Shown here piece by piece: positions 24,053 through 34,761 of a DNA stretch of 64,000 bases. A model generated the notes under the pieces. It made no database searches. It worked only from the letters and a program-made list of their open reading frames with translations, and had not been told where the DNA came from. The stretch comes from MFD04580-c1 sp963702995. Its GTDB lineage: Bacteria; Planctomycetota; Phycisphaerae; Tepidisphaerales; Tepidisphaeraceae. A program made the position numbers and the translations under genes. The stretch is from positions 496,001 through 560,000 of the forward strand of contig OY969783.1 in NCBI GenBank assembly GCA_963702995.1. The letters are read 5' to 3'. The number at the start of each line of letters is the position of its first letter. Positions within the stretch are counted from its first letter, which is position 1.

Positions 24053-26021
24053 CTGGCAATTCCCAATTTCGGTGTAGGCTTGCTTCGTCAAAACAGTTTG
24101 CGAAGCAAGGCATTCTCACCATTACCGCGCTACTCAGGTTCAGGATTATCGCCGCGTCGTCAATCGACCCCGTCGGTGGCGGCGTTGTAGTGGTCACTAT
24201 CACTTGAAAATTTGGCAGCACTTGACCATGACTCAGTTCGCTGAGAAATCGGAACACACGGCCAAAGATCGGTGCCTCCATGTCGCTCTCGCGGGGACTG
24301 TCGAGAACCATGAACCGTGGCATGAAGCCGTGGCCTTCCGTGGCCGCCGCGAAGCAGGCAAGGTCAAGGCCCAATACGAGGGTGGAGGCCCGAACTGCCT
24401 CGCCAGACGACGATTGATCTGAATCGCCGAAAAGACGGATGGCCTTTGAGTCGATCCTTACACGACCGGCGTAGTCCGGCCCAATGAGAAACTTAATCAC
24501 GTTGTCGAATTGTCCGTTCAGCCAGAGTTGCTCGACTTCAAGACTGTCACGAACTTCCGCTTGGGCATCCAAAGATTCCTTCTGCTCGCGGTCCAAACGG
24601 CTGGACTCCTTGACAAGAAACGACAGACGTTCGGCACGCCGATCGTGCGTGCCGGAGAGGCGAGACAGCCGTTTAAAGTTGGCGATTTGGCGATTGATGG
24701 CGGCTTCATGCCGACGTGCTCGCTTGCGGGCAGCCTTCAATGCAGCCGTCGCGTTGGACTCTGTCGCTGTCCCTCCGGCGTGCTGTTCGCGAAGGCCGGC
24801 GATCTCGCTAACCAATGTCGCCACTCTCCCTCGCATTTCTTCATTGCGCTCTGGACGAAGTGGTAACGGCAGGCCCACTTTGACTGCCGCCTTCTTTACG
24901 GGGCAAGTGTCCGCGTCCAAAGAACATCGTTCGTAGAGAAGATTAGGAATCGTCTGGTTGGGGGCGGAACTGTCGGTCGAAAGCTGTGCGCCGATGAGTT
25001 CCTTCTCATTCTCCTTCGTGCTTATCTGCCTGGCCAAATCAGCGTTGGCTCGCACGGCATCCAACTGCGCGGCCTCAAGTGACGCGATTTTGTAAATTTC
25101 AGCTACATCCTTCAAAAGTGACTGAAGAGACTTGATTCTGCCGGCAACGCGCTCTGCGACCGCAAGCGGCGTGTCTTGAGCCGCTGCGGCGCCCGCCTCC
25201 TTGACGAGTTCGCGATTCATGAAACGTTCTTCGGCCTTAATATCCCGACGAACGTCATCAAGTTCCGTATCAATTGTTCGCTTGGACGCCAGCAACCCGT
25301 TGTGCATATCAATCAGTGCGCGTTCCTGTGGGCTAAGTAGTCCCGTGACCGTTTTAAGGACAATCGCAGCGTCTTCCTTCTGCAACTCGGGATTACCTGA
25401 TTCGGTATCGGCGTCTCGCCATTCCAACGCGTGCTTAGAATGACACCGTTGGTCACGGGCAATCCATTGAAGTATGTCAAGCCATCGGACCGTTCTGTGG
25501 GCAAGCCGAAGATGTGGCGGGTTTGATGAACCGAGCACAGCGTTTGAAATCGCATTAACGAGGGGCTCGATTCCCGAAGGTTCCGTTTCCGTGAGCAAAT
25601 CCGTCCAGATCTCCGCTCGCCGCGCTTTACTGCCAAAGGCTTGGGCCGCTCCAAGCGGTCGCAATACCGCCCAGTTCTCGCCCCCTACGACAAGTTCCGC
25701 CGCCACAAAGCTGTCCGGATAGGCTCGGATTACAGCCGCCTTTGTCCGTTGATCGCAAAACTGAGGTTCGCCGAGGCAATACCTAAGCAACCTGGTGAAC
25801 ATCGTCTTTCCGACATCATGTCCGACGGGTTTCAAATCTTCTGGGGTGGAAAGGTCCGTGCGGACGACGTTGAGGCCCCGATGCAGAGGGATCGGCGAGC
25901 GAAGTTCAACCGGCGTCGGTTCGATCTGCCGAAGCAGCACAAGCCGGCGAAACCAGATCAGCGGCTCACCGGGTACCGCCGGTGGCGGCGGTGGAAACAG
26001 ACTTTGTGGAAAGCTCGACAC
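23952..26021 (-). CDS. SMC/RecN-like ATPase with central coiled coil
   Basis: 689 residues. A Walker A-like GHDVGKT (67-73) opens the head; the middle (about 240-500) is rich in heptad-like Leu/Ala/Glu/Lys, i.e. coiled coil; the C-terminus has FMVLDSPRESD (about 596-606), resembling the Walker B/D-loop of RecN/SMC proteins, followed by a QVIVTTTTP strand. A CPVKK stretch midway could be part of a zinc-hook-like apex. The last 30 residues run through the copied CBS sequence and are probably not native. It begins 55 bases inside the end of the methyltransferase gene. Likely a DNA-sensing or nuclease-controlling ATPase working with the two genes downstream. Confidence 0.7.
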   Translation of the reverse strand: MSSFPQSLFPPPPPAVPGEPLIWFRRLVLLRQIEPTPVELRSPIPLHRGLNVVRTDLSTPEDLKPVGHDVGKTMFTRLLRYCLGEPQFCDQRTKAAVIRAYPDSFVAAELVVGGENWAVLRPLGAAQAFGSKARRAEIWTDLLTETEPSGIEPLVNAISNAVLGSSNPPHLRLAHRTVRWLDILQWIARDQRCHSKHALEWRDADTESGNPELQKEDAAIVLKTVTGLLSPQERALIDMHNGLLASKRTIDTELDDVRRDIKAEERFMNRELVKEAGAAAAQDTPLAVAERVAGRIKSLQSLLKDVAEIYKIASLEAAQLDAVRANADLARQISTKENEKELIGAQLSTDSSAPNQTIPNLLYERCSLDADTCPVKKAAVKVGLPLPLRPERNEEMRGRVATLVSEIAGLREQHAGGTATESNATAALKAARKRARRHEAAINRQIANFKRLSRLSGTHDRRAERLSFLVKESSRLDREQKESLDAQAEVRDSLEVEQLWLNGQFDNVIKFLIGPDYAGRVRIDSKAIRLFGDSDQSSSGEAVRASTLVLGLDLACFAAATEGHGFMPRFMVLDSPRESDMEAPIFGRVFRFLSELSHGQVLPNFQVIVTTTTPPPTGSIDDAAIILNLSSAVMVRMPCFANCFDEASLHRNWELPDAKFDWNVNAPAGTVRSGVGTSAQGAGGVNRPR

Positions 26022-27430
26022 GCTTAACCTTTGCTGGTAGCTCGACTTCTCGCTTCGCCAGCCGATCGATGACCGTCATCGATTCCGCAGCCCGCGTCAG
26101 ATCGTCCAAAGGAATATCGAGGTTGGCTGGAAACAAATCACCTTCTTCAATCGTCTGCTGATATTCTGACTGTGCGACTCGCAGCCACTTTCGCTTGGCT
26201 CCTTCTGCGATAAAGAAGTCGAGCCCCACGAGCGAGCTCACTGCCGGAGGGGTCACCGTTGTGGCCCTTGAAATGGCTGGAATTCCAAGCAGGTTTTTCC
26301 GAAGTTCGTCGTTGAACATCAGAATAAGTCCGGTTTCCAACGCTGGCCGGCCCACTGCAAGTCCTCTTGTTTTCCAAGCTCGGACGAGCAACAGGATTAC
26401 GAGCCAGACCCGCTCGGATCCGATTACCGTCTGATCCTCCTGCTCGATTTGGTACGCAGCTCGTGAATCGGCTGGCGGTGGGTCGAGTCGGGTCTGATAT
26501 GCGTGGCCCATCCTGATGGCCTCGACCATCGCGTCGTAGATTTCGAGGATTACACGCTTTGTGCGGTAGTCTTTGCTGTATTTCTGCTCGTCCTTCCGTT
26601 TGACGCTCGGGAAGGTATCCATGATGTAAACGGCGTCATCGCGAGATACGCCATACAGATGAAAATACGCTGCGTCGAGTTCGCAACGCATCAGGAATCG
26701 TCGATCTTCATTCCACACAAAGGGCGGCCCTTTATAACCACAATCATTTGCGAATGACTCCATGTCCCAAGCGGTGAACGTAAGTTCAACAACACGCGGG
26801 ACAATCCACGCCGCAATGGAGGGTTCCCAGCAACTAGCGGTCGCCAATCGGTCTGCCGGCACAAATGGGAGTTGCTCCAAGACGCCAGCACCCAACCCAA
26901 TTGCCACGATCTTCTGACGTGCGAGAAAATCAAAGACAAACGAGTTGAAGTTCGCAACGAAAGCGGCCGCTTGATCCGGATGCGGGTCGCGTAGGTAGAC
27001 GTTTCGACAATGTGTATCGCATGCCGTTCGGGGGACAATGCTCGCGATGCAGGTGCGCTCGTCTGTCGCCCTACAAATATCGCGATAACCGATAAGCCAC
27101 CGTGTTGGCCATTTATTCGCCAGACGCCGCTCGACCTCGTCTTGACGTGCTTCATATTCGGTAAGAACCGCAAACTCCGGGTTGGAAAGCTGTGCGGTGT
27201 TACAAATCGCCCAACTGGCTGAATCCCACGTGGCGAATCGGTGGTTGAATTGATGAATCGATTGCCCGGTGTAGAGCCGGGTCCAGTCTGCCCTGTCTGG
27301 GGCTGGACTGCCGTCTTGCCGTCGAAACAGCTCTGCACCGTCGGACAAACTAAGCATACGCTGCACGCTAGCACGCGGCGGCTCCGCCTCTTTTGACCGA
27401 TCGACTAAAACGCCAAACTGCGCGTATGCC
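25966..27430 (-). pseudogene. 3' part of the DISARM-type adenine methyltransferase gene, cut off by an IS
   Basis: Codes for about 487 residues; 27366 (GTG) is the first possible start, but the frame is open to the IS edge. It contains the C-terminal block typical of Eco57I-type methylases in DISARM-related operons: HQFNHRFATWDS, LDAAYFHLYGVSRDDAVYIM and FPSVKRKDE. Removing the IS701 element and one TTAG copy joins it in frame to the fragment on the right (IAS-KAYAQFGVL). The fragment itself has the target-recognition part but no catalytic motif. Confidence 0.75.
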
Positions 27431-27434
27431 TTAG

Positions 27435-28880
27435 CACTACAGCGCGACCTTCGCTCAACGGAGGAATGCGGCCGCGGTAAAGCCTTCTGAGAAGGAGGTC
27501 AAGGATGACCACGGATGAGATTGCCGGCCTCGCGCCGGCGTTCAGCGAGTACCTGCGTTCGTTTCGCCCCTGTTTCCCTTACACGCCGTCGTTCCGGCAC
27601 CTGGGCACCTATTGCCGCGGGCTGGTGAGCGATCTGGCTCGAAAAAGCGTCGAGCCGATCGCCTTGGCGGCCGGCTGCGCGGCCCGCACGCTCCAGCAGT
27701 TCCTGACGGATTACGTCTGGGACCACGACGGCGTGCTCAACCGCATCCAGCGTCGCATCGTCACCGACCACCTGCCGGCCCCGGGGCAACCCGCGGCCGA
27801 CGAGCTGGGCGTGGTCGGCCTGATCGACGAGACGTCGGTGGCGAAGAAAGGGGACATGACGCCCGGCGTCCAGCGACAGTATTGCGGCGCCCGGGGCAAG
27901 GTGGAGAACTGCATCGTCACCGTCCATCTGGCGGTGAAGCACGGGGCGTTCCTGGGGATGCTCGACTCGGACCTGTTCCTGCCGGAAAAGTCGTGGGACC
28001 TGGACCGCGAGCGGTGCCAAGAGGCTCACATCCCCGAGGAGATCGGCTACCGATCCAAGTGGCTGATCGCGCTGGAGCAGGTCAAGCGGGCCGTGGCCAA
28101 CGGCGTCCGCTTCGACTGGTTGACCTTCGACGAGTGGTACGGCGGCAAGCCCGAGTTCCTGTTCCTGCTCGAAGAGATGGGCATCAATTACGTCTGCGAG
28201 GTGCCGGTCAACTTCATGTGCTGGGGGGCAATGCCCAAGTGCCGCTCTTCCCAAGCCCCCTTCGCCGCCAAGCGGGTCGAGAACGTCGCAACGGTCGGCA
28301 AGCCTTTCCGGGGGCAATGCTGGAAGACCTTCGAAATGGCCCGCGAGACCCTTGGCCCGCAGGTCTGGAAGGTCAAAGCGGGCCAGGTTCATCTTCAACG
28401 GGACGGGAAGCCCACCGACCGGACGTACTGGCTGATCGTCGCCAAGAACGTCCAGACCAAAGAGGTGAAGTACTTTGTCTCCAACGCTCCGCCACAGACG
28501 GCCCTGATCAAGCTGCTTATGGTCGCCTTCTGCCGATGGAAGGTCGAGCACGTGTTCCGGCTGGCCAAGACCGAGGTCGGCTTCGGGCACTTCGAGGGAA
28601 GGAGTTGGAAGGGGCTGCTGCGGCACATGATCCTGTGCCAACTGGTGATCTTGTTCGTAGCCGAGCAGACCGCTCGGCTCCGGGGGGAAAAATCCGCTAT
28701 TGACGATGGAGCAAACCGCCCGGGCGTTGAACGTCGTGTGCCGCCGCTGGCAGGCGCGTCGCCGCAACTCGTCCGAAGTTGAGCACGTTTCGCGGGTCAT
28801 CAAGTACCATCAGGCTCGGAATCAAGCCGCGAAACAATCACGGCTGCGGACGTTCAAAATGCAAACGTAGCGCTGTAGTG
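27435..28880 (+). mobile_element. IS701-family insertion sequence
   Basis: 1,446 bp with imperfect terminal inverted repeats beginning CACTACAGCGC, flanked by the 4-bp direct repeat TTAG (27431-27434 and 28881-28884). A TTAG duplication fits the YTAR preference of this family. It carries one transposase gene and lies inside the methyltransferase gene. Confidence 0.9.
27505..28782 (+). CDS. IS701-family transposase
   Basis: 425 residues; GAAGGAGG before ATG 27505. DDE elements: LIDETS (D, about 110), FDEWYGG (D, about 211) and KVEHVFRLAKTE (E, about 350). Length and order match IS701 transposases of the DXD/DDE RNase-H fold. The reading frame is intact, and with both ends and target duplication present the copy may still be mobile. 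Confidence 0.9.
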   Translation: MTTDEIAGLAPAFSEYLRSFRPCFPYTPSFRHLGTYCRGLVSDLARKSVEPIALAAGCAARTLQQFLTDYVWDHDGVLNRIQRRIVTDHLPAPGQPAADELGVVGLIDETSVAKKGDMTPGVQRQYCGARGKVENCIVTVHLAVKHGAFLGMLDSDLFLPEKSWDLDRERCQEAHIPEEIGYRSKWLIALEQVKRAVANGVRFDWLTFDEWYGGKPEFLFLLEEMGINYVCEVPVNFMCWGAMPKCRSSQAPFAAKRVENVATVGKPFRGQCWKTFEMARETLGPQVWKVKAGQVHLQRDGKPTDRTYWLIVAKNVQTKEVKYFVSNAPPQTALIKLLMVAFCRWKVEHVFRLAKTEVGFGHFEGRSWKGLLRHMILCQLVILFVAEQTARLRGEKSAIDDGANRPGVERRVPPLAGASPQLVRS

Positions 28881-28884
28881 TTAG

Positions 28885-29748
28885 AAGCAATCGGCAGGTC
28901 GCGGATGCTCTGAAACATTGGAGGAGCGAGCGTGTTCGGACTGAACTGTCGCAGTTCGGCGAGCGTAAGCGAAAATGCTCGACCGGGGGTCTGCACTCCC
29001 CTACATTAGCGCAGAAAAAGGCAAACGTCATTTCGGGAGAGGAAATGTCAGTGCCTGTGCATACAAGGAGAGCAAATCGATAGCTTCGATGCACATTGAG
29101 GAAGAGCGCGTCGCGGTTTTCAAAGTCGATAAGCGCTACCAGCCGCTGGCTGGTCACAATGAAGCCAAACAGTGAGGCGTTGTACGCATCCATCGCGACG
29201 GCCGAAGGTACAAGCAGTCCCGTTCGTCCCCGAGACGCACAAATGCTTAGCGACAATTCGACGAACAGCGGGTACGAGTTTATTCGACCAACGGTGCCGC
29301 GAGGAAACTGACCGCCACTTTGCAGCAGATGGCGCATTCCGGTCATCTGACGTTTGGCATCTAGAAAGGCATTGTGGACTGAAGGTGATGTGTCGGAGAG
29401 TCCGTCAATTAATCGCTTTCGTACACCTGCGGTTTTTGCGGTCAAGACTTCTGGCGCTCGATGCGCGAAGAACTCCTTCTCCGATAGTTCCATCATCTCC
29501 CAAGGTGGATTTCCAAGCACGATATTGAAACCACCCGACCAACCTGTGACGTCATCGGCAGTGGGTTCTAGCATTGGTGTGAAAACGTCAGGGAACGCGA
29601 GGTGCCAGTGGAAGAATTGGTATTGGTCGCGCAGCCGGATGATTTCTTGCTTCATCCAAGGTGGGAGCGTGTGCGGGTTGCGCTCGATGTCACGGAAAAC
29701 CTTTTTCGGTAATGGGATAGTCAAAGTCCTTGGTCTTCTTCCAGACAA
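28885..29748 (-). pseudogene. Middle fragment of the adenine methyltransferase, out of frame
   Basis: Continues the methyltransferase after a frame change. It contains the catalytic NPPW box (FNIVLGNPPWEMM), the signature of N6-adenine methylases, plus LDAKRQM and DFENRDALF. The first frame change is in an A5 run (T5 on plus, 29702-29706): one A fewer restores TEKVFRDIERNPH. The second is in a C5 run (G5 on plus, 28985-28989): one more C restores GRAFSLTLAEL. The fragment ends at the IS701 edge. Confidence 0.7.
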
Positions 29749-31891
29749 ACGCGGCGCACCAAGCGTCAGCTAGAAGCTGGCCGGACTCGTACGCACTGCT
29801 GTTAACAAGGTCGGTATAGCGTTGTTCCTTCGTACGGACATCGGCCACGGAATCATCAGGCAGGGCGTTGAGCTGCACGAGGCTCGCGGCAAGGTTCCCT
29901 AAGTGTTCCCATGGGCGGTGAACATCGCGATAAAGCTGAAGCTGCGGCATCTTCGACCGCTCATCTTTGTTCTGCTTCCTAAATCCACGGCAGTACGCTT
30001 TGTCGTCGCCTTCGATGGGCTCAAAGGCGGCATCGGGTATCCCGCGAGAAACCAGTGCAGGTGTGGTGCCCAGCAGGCTATTGCCGACCACGATCCGGTG
30101 GTCAAGGAAGCCAAGCGGCTTTCCAGGTTCGAGAGCCTCCATCCAGAGCGAGATCTTGCAGAGCTCGACGGCCATCGGGTTGAGGTCAACACCGTAGAGG
30201 CAGTGGCCAATTATATCGCGAAGAGCACGCTGGTAATCCTGAGGCGATGGTTCCGATTCGCCGGTGCGCGCACGAGCCAGATGATGAGCCAACCGATGAG
30301 CGGCGGCGATGAGAAAGTGTCCAGAGCCGACGGCGGCATCGCACACCTTCAGGTTGAGAATGGCCTTTGCCGCTTCGATGCCGGACTTTCCTTTGATCGC
30401 TTCTGCCACGACAGGCTCCAACGCTGAATCGAGCAGGCACTGCACCAGCGAATCGGGGGTATAGAACGAGCCCGTCGTTTTTCGCTCGTTGCCGGCGGCG
30501 ATATTGAGGGTGAAGCTGCGGCCGGGGATGTTGATCTGCGGATGGAGTTCGAGAAGCGATTCGTAGACGCTGCCAAGTTCAACCGAACCGAGATTGCGGT
30601 AGTTGACTGCACGCAGGACTCGGTTGCGTTCGACAAATGCCAAGGCGCGGACGGCGTCGAGCAAGTCCTCATTTCGGATGAACGCCGGAGCATTCGACGA
30701 CGCAATGCCCAACTGCGGTGGGCCGCTGAGGTCGGGCGCGGCATTGCGGGACCACAAGAAGGAACCGAACGCGGGAATTGCCAACTGCGGGCAGCCATCC
30801 GGTTGCCCAAGGGCGTCAAAGAGAAGCGATAGGCTGTGCCATAGATCGGCGTGCTTGGAGCCGCGATAGCTTTCGGCCAGATCTCGCAACCGTCGAAGCG
30901 AATAGAAGCGGTCGTATCGACCGCAGGCTTCGTCATGTGCAGAGCGGAGTTTGTCGTCGGAGGGTACGGGGGGATGCAGCAATCCACGGTCCTCGGCGAC
31001 GAACAGGAACAGTAGCCGGTAGACGATTCGCAGGATTTGACGGTAATAATCTTGCGTGCTGAGTGTGCCGGACTGAAGGCGGGCAATGAGGCCGTCATTG
31101 CGGGGGTGCGAGATAAACCCGCGTCCCAATGCTTCGATGGCCTTCTGCACGCCTATTCGAAGGTCTTCCAGAATTCGCGTGCCCTGTTCCTGGGCGAGTT
31201 TGCTCCACTTCTCCAACCAACAGTCTTCGGGCTTGTCGCCCTCAAGGCGGGATTGATGGCAGACTAGCCAGAGGACGGCGAAGTCGGCATACACCTCGCC
31301 GTCCATCATCGATTCGAGATCAAACTCGACGTAGGACTGGCGGGACAATGCCGCACTGTCGCGGAGAATCCGAAGCTGGAGCCCGTTTGAGAGAAACGCC
31401 CATGCATGTTCGGCGGAGCGATTCAAAAACTCCTGCACCATGCTGTGCGGGATGGCGGTGGCGGCGCCGCGGGCACCTTTGGTGCGATGGTCAAGCTGGA
31501 GCTTGCAGCCGATGAGGTGGATCGGGATGTGCTGCCAGAACCGCTCGATGGGAAAGAGCTTTCCGTCGATCTCGGGGGCCTTGGACGTCGTTAATCGTCC
31601 GTAACCGAGTTCCTGGAAGAGCGGGAGAAGCCACTTCTCGCGGGTGGCCAGTGTGCCGGTTTCATCAGATTCGAGAATGAGTTTGCGGGCGGCCTGAAAA
31701 TCCTTCCAGTAACGGAGGAGCCGTGTCCATGACTGGCTGATGGCTTCCTTGGTCTTGGTGCCGGAGGGAAGGTGATACGTGGTCGGGTCCAAACCTTCCA
31801 GTTCGCCCGTGGCGATTCGCTGCAAGACATCCGGCGGGAGGATCGCTCCCTCGGAGTGGATTGTCTGAAATTGCTCGACTGAACGGGCCAT
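29690..31891 (-). pseudogene. 5' part of the DISARM-type adenine methyltransferase (DrmMI-like)
   Basis: 733 residues up to a premature stop. The N-terminal 350 residues match the helical region before the catalytic domain of Eco57I-type methylases; motif I appears as DAAVGSGHFLIAAA (about 512-525) and a substrate-site MDV-type segment as YGVDLNPMAVELCK. The full gene, reconstructed over both fragments, would be about 1,490 residues. It begins 11 bases after the DrmD-like helicase stop, so it was third in the operon. Whether the frameshifts are real or errors, the IS insertion inactivates it. Confidence 0.75.
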
Positions 31892-31902
31892 GCGGTATTT
31901 CG

Positions 31903-34758
31903 TTATTGGTGCGGCAACAGGATGAAGCAGCCAAGGATGTCGATTGGGAGGACCGGCTCAACGCGAGTTGGCCCTTTGAGCTTGGCCGACTCGCGAACGC
32001 GAGTGTGGGCTTCAAGCAGGGTCTTGGCCCGCAGTTGGGCCATATCGTTCAGCGGCGAGTGAAGGTCGGGGAGCTTGGCAATCAGGCCCTCCAGTTGTTG
32101 TGAAACAAGCGTCGGCAGCACGTTGCCGGACGGCGTGGCCGACAAGAGCGTGTCGGCTTCGGAATCAGCGAGCCATTGCGGGGACGCGGGACCGCCGCGA
32201 AAGGCCATGGGAACAATTTCCTCGGCGAGCAAGGTTCGGTCTCCGTTGGCCGTTCGGTTGATTAGGTGGTAACGAAGTCGGACCAAAAGAAGCGATGTCT
32301 TTTGGGTGACGATGGAGGTGCGGGTAACTCCGCAACGTCGAGCGACGACCTTCTGGCCCGCAGCTTCGACCTCATCCAGTGCGGTATCGAGCACCCAAGA
32401 AGCAGCCGCTTCGGTAATAGGATGCGTACGACTCAGATAAACCTCGTCGTCACCGACGGGCAGATCGAATCGACCGGTGAAGGGATCGTCGCGGCCCAGC
32501 GCGTTCCGCAAGCCCCGTGGCGTCTCGTTGCTGATATTGATAAGCACCCGGTTGCCTGGTTTGGCAGTGACCGGTACACCGGCAAGGTGGAACACGTCCT
32601 GGATGAATTGTTTCGTGGCGGGCCCGGCACCGATGGCTTCTCGGGTGGCGGCCAGTTCTGCGGCGACTTCTTCGGTCTTTATGGCATTTTGAGCGTAGCG
32701 GGAACGTGAGCGCTTTTCCTTCTCGCGTACGTCGTCCCATTTCGCGTGAATGTCTTCTCGCTGGGGTCTGAGCCAATCTTCGATTTGCGGCAGCATCATT
32801 TGCGCGTCGTTCTGGGAATCGCCGCGAAGCAGCATGCCTTCCAAGATTGCTTCGACAACGTCTTCACTGCTGCCGGGGACGCCGACCGAGATGCCGAGAT
32901 CGTTCTTGATCTGCTTGTGCTTGCGGAGAAGGACATCGACCACGATGCCGTCAATCTGATTGTCCTTTCCAATGTACGTGATCGTCCGAATTTCCGGCTG
33001 GGGCTGGCCGAAGCGGTCAACCCGACCTTCACGCTGCTCGTGACGTGTCGGATTCCAACTCAGGTCGTAATGGATGACGGCGTCAAAGTGGTCCTGGAGA
33101 TTGACCCCTTCGCTGAGGCAGTCGGTGCAGACCAATATCCGCCGCTTGTGATTTCCCAATTCGGCGATGCGGTCTTCGCGGTCCTTGGGCGGAAGTGTGC
33201 CGGTGACCGCCGCAATCTCAACGCCTTCTTTCTTCAGCGCGGTCCTCAATTGTTCGGCCAGATACTCGGCCGTGTCGATGAAGCGGCAGAAGAGAATCGG
33301 GTTATGCCCCTTGGAAAGCAGGTCTTTCACGATCGTAATGATCTGTTGGAGCTTGCTGTCCTTACTGCCTACCAGGGCATCCGCTTCACGGGCAAACCCA
33401 AGCAGACGATTGCGGAGGTTCGGGTCGGCACCCTCGTCGGAGGCATCGCCGCCGGGCGTGAAATCGAGCGTCTCCGTGCTGTCCGAATCAATCTCATCGA
33501 GGACTACCCGTTGACCCAGATCGTCGGCTTCGGCCTCGGTTTCTGCCGATGCTGTCGCGGCCCGGTTACGCAGCGTGGATGCCGCGGCACGGGGACTGGA
33601 CGCCATGGAGCGAAGCAACGCGAGCGCCGACCACCACCGAACGCGGCGCTGTCGCTTATTGCCGGCGGCATCACGCACCATCTCCCCGGCGAAGGCGAGG
33701 ATCTTGGCGAAGAGCTTCTTGTAATCGGCGGAAAGCGCGTAGGTGATTTCGGCGTCGAGCCGCTTCGGGAAGCTGGTATTCGCGCCGACGTAATCGATGA
33801 TGTCGCGACGCCTGCGCTGAACGAGATGCTTTGCCAATTCACGCCGAAGCGCCGAGCGTTCATCGCCGCCCAGGTCTTCCGGGAGGTCAGAGAACTCGGT
33901 TGACAACAGGCCAAGCAACGAGCGGAAGGCGTCTTCGTTGCCGCTGTGCGGCGTGGCGGTCACCAGGATGAGATGGCGGTTCTCGTCATCGGCAATCTTG
34001 CGGATGAGCGTATGCCTCATCTGACGCGCCTTGCCAGCCGCCCCGGCGAGCGTACACCCATGAGCTTCATCCACGATGACCATTTCCGGACAGTCGCGAA
34101 CAAACTCCTCCCGATGTCGTGGCTGCTTCACGAAATCCATTGAGACAATCACGAAGGGATAGCGGGTGAACACGGACTCCGTTTGGCTTCGGATGGTCCG
34201 TTCCAGTCGCTGAATCGTGGAACTCAGCACCAACACGGCATCGATGTGGAACTTCTCCGATAACTCCCGCTGCCACTGCTCGGCGAGATGCGGTGGGCAC
34301 AGCACGGCAAATCTTTCGATCTCGCCGCGGTCCAGTAGTTCGCGGACGATTAGACAGGCCTCGATGGTTTTGCCGATGCCGACGTCATCGGCGATCAACA
34401 ATCGGACGGGGTCGAGCCGCAACGCCATGAGCAGGGGAACAAGCTGATAGGGCCTTGGCTCCACGGCGATGCGACCGAAGGAACGAAAGGGCCCGGCGGC
34501 AGCACGGGTCGAAATCCGAGCGGCGTCGCGCAGAAGGCGGCAAGCGTGGTGGTCACCGGGCTTCGTGGGATCTGGCGGGTTGAACGTGGCCGGCGAGACG
34601 TCCTCCACGTCGCGAAGAATGCCGGTGATCTCATCGTCCGTTCCTCCCAGCGGGCGCACCATGATGAGTTCCCGCGTCGATTCGGGAAGCACGACCCACT
34701 CGCGGCCGCGAGCACGGACAAGGGCGCCCGGCGAATAATCTGTTGCGATGTCTGACAT
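31903..34758 (-). CDS. drmD: SNF2-family helicase, DrmD-like
   Basis: 951 residues. An N-terminal beta region (GALVRARGREWVVLPES) precedes the helicase: Q-motif/Walker A LIADDVGIGKT (about 117-127), DEAH box VIVDEAHG, motif III TATPHSG, and motif VI HEQREGRVDRFGQ (about 592-604). The order and the ADDVGIGKT variant are typical of the SNF2-like protein DrmD of class 1 DISARM. It starts 3 bases after the DUF1998 helicase stop and ends 11 bases before the methyltransferase. It should use ATP to move on DNA; in this locus its partners are damaged. The gene symbol rests on family resemblance only. Confidence 0.75.
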   Translation of the reverse strand: MSDIATDYSPGALVRARGREWVVLPESTRELIMVRPLGGTDDEITGILRDVEDVSPATFNPPDPTKPGDHHACRLLRDAARISTRAAAGPFRSFGRIAVEPRPYQLVPLLMALRLDPVRLLIADDVGIGKTIEACLIVRELLDRGEIERFAVLCPPHLAEQWQRELSEKFHIDAVLVLSSTIQRLERTIRSQTESVFTRYPFVIVSMDFVKQPRHREEFVRDCPEMVIVDEAHGCTLAGAAGKARQMRHTLIRKIADDENRHLILVTATPHSGNEDAFRSLLGLLSTEFSDLPEDLGGDERSALRRELAKHLVQRRRRDIIDYVGANTSFPKRLDAEITYALSADYKKLFAKILAFAGEMVRDAAGNKRQRRVRWWSALALLRSMASSPRAAASTLRNRAATASAETEAEADDLGQRVVLDEIDSDSTETLDFTPGGDASDEGADPNLRNRLLGFAREADALVGSKDSKLQQIITIVKDLLSKGHNPILFCRFIDTAEYLAEQLRTALKKEGVEIAAVTGTLPPKDREDRIAELGNHKRRILVCTDCLSEGVNLQDHFDAVIHYDLSWNPTRHEQREGRVDRFGQPQPEIRTITYIGKDNQIDGIVVDVLLRKHKQIKNDLGISVGVPGSSEDVVEAILEGMLLRGDSQNDAQMMLPQIEDWLRPQREDIHAKWDDVREKEKRSRSRYAQNAIKTEEVAAELAATREAIGAGPATKQFIQDVFHLAGVPVTAKPGNRVLINISNETPRGLRNALGRDDPFTGRFDLPVGDDEVYLSRTHPITEAAASWVLDTALDEVEAAGQKVVARRCGVTRTSIVTQKTSLLLVRLRYHLINRTANGDRTLLAEEIVPMAFRGGPASPQWLADSEADTLLSATPSGNVLPTLVSQQLEGLIAKLPDLHSPLNDMAQLRAKTLLEAHTRVRESAKLKGPTRVEPVLPIDILGCFILLPHQ

Positions 34759-34761
34759 TGC

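Noticed and set aside
27499..28803. Long minus-strand open frame opposite the IS701 transposase
   Set aside because: It is the complement of a high-GC gene; its product is low in motifs and rich in His/Asp/Leu, as expected for a shadow.
28891..28900. TCGGCAGGTC as a second attachment site
   Set aside because: Only nine bases match the tRNA-Asn end; the match stops before the T arm and lies in the methylase coding region, so chance is enough.
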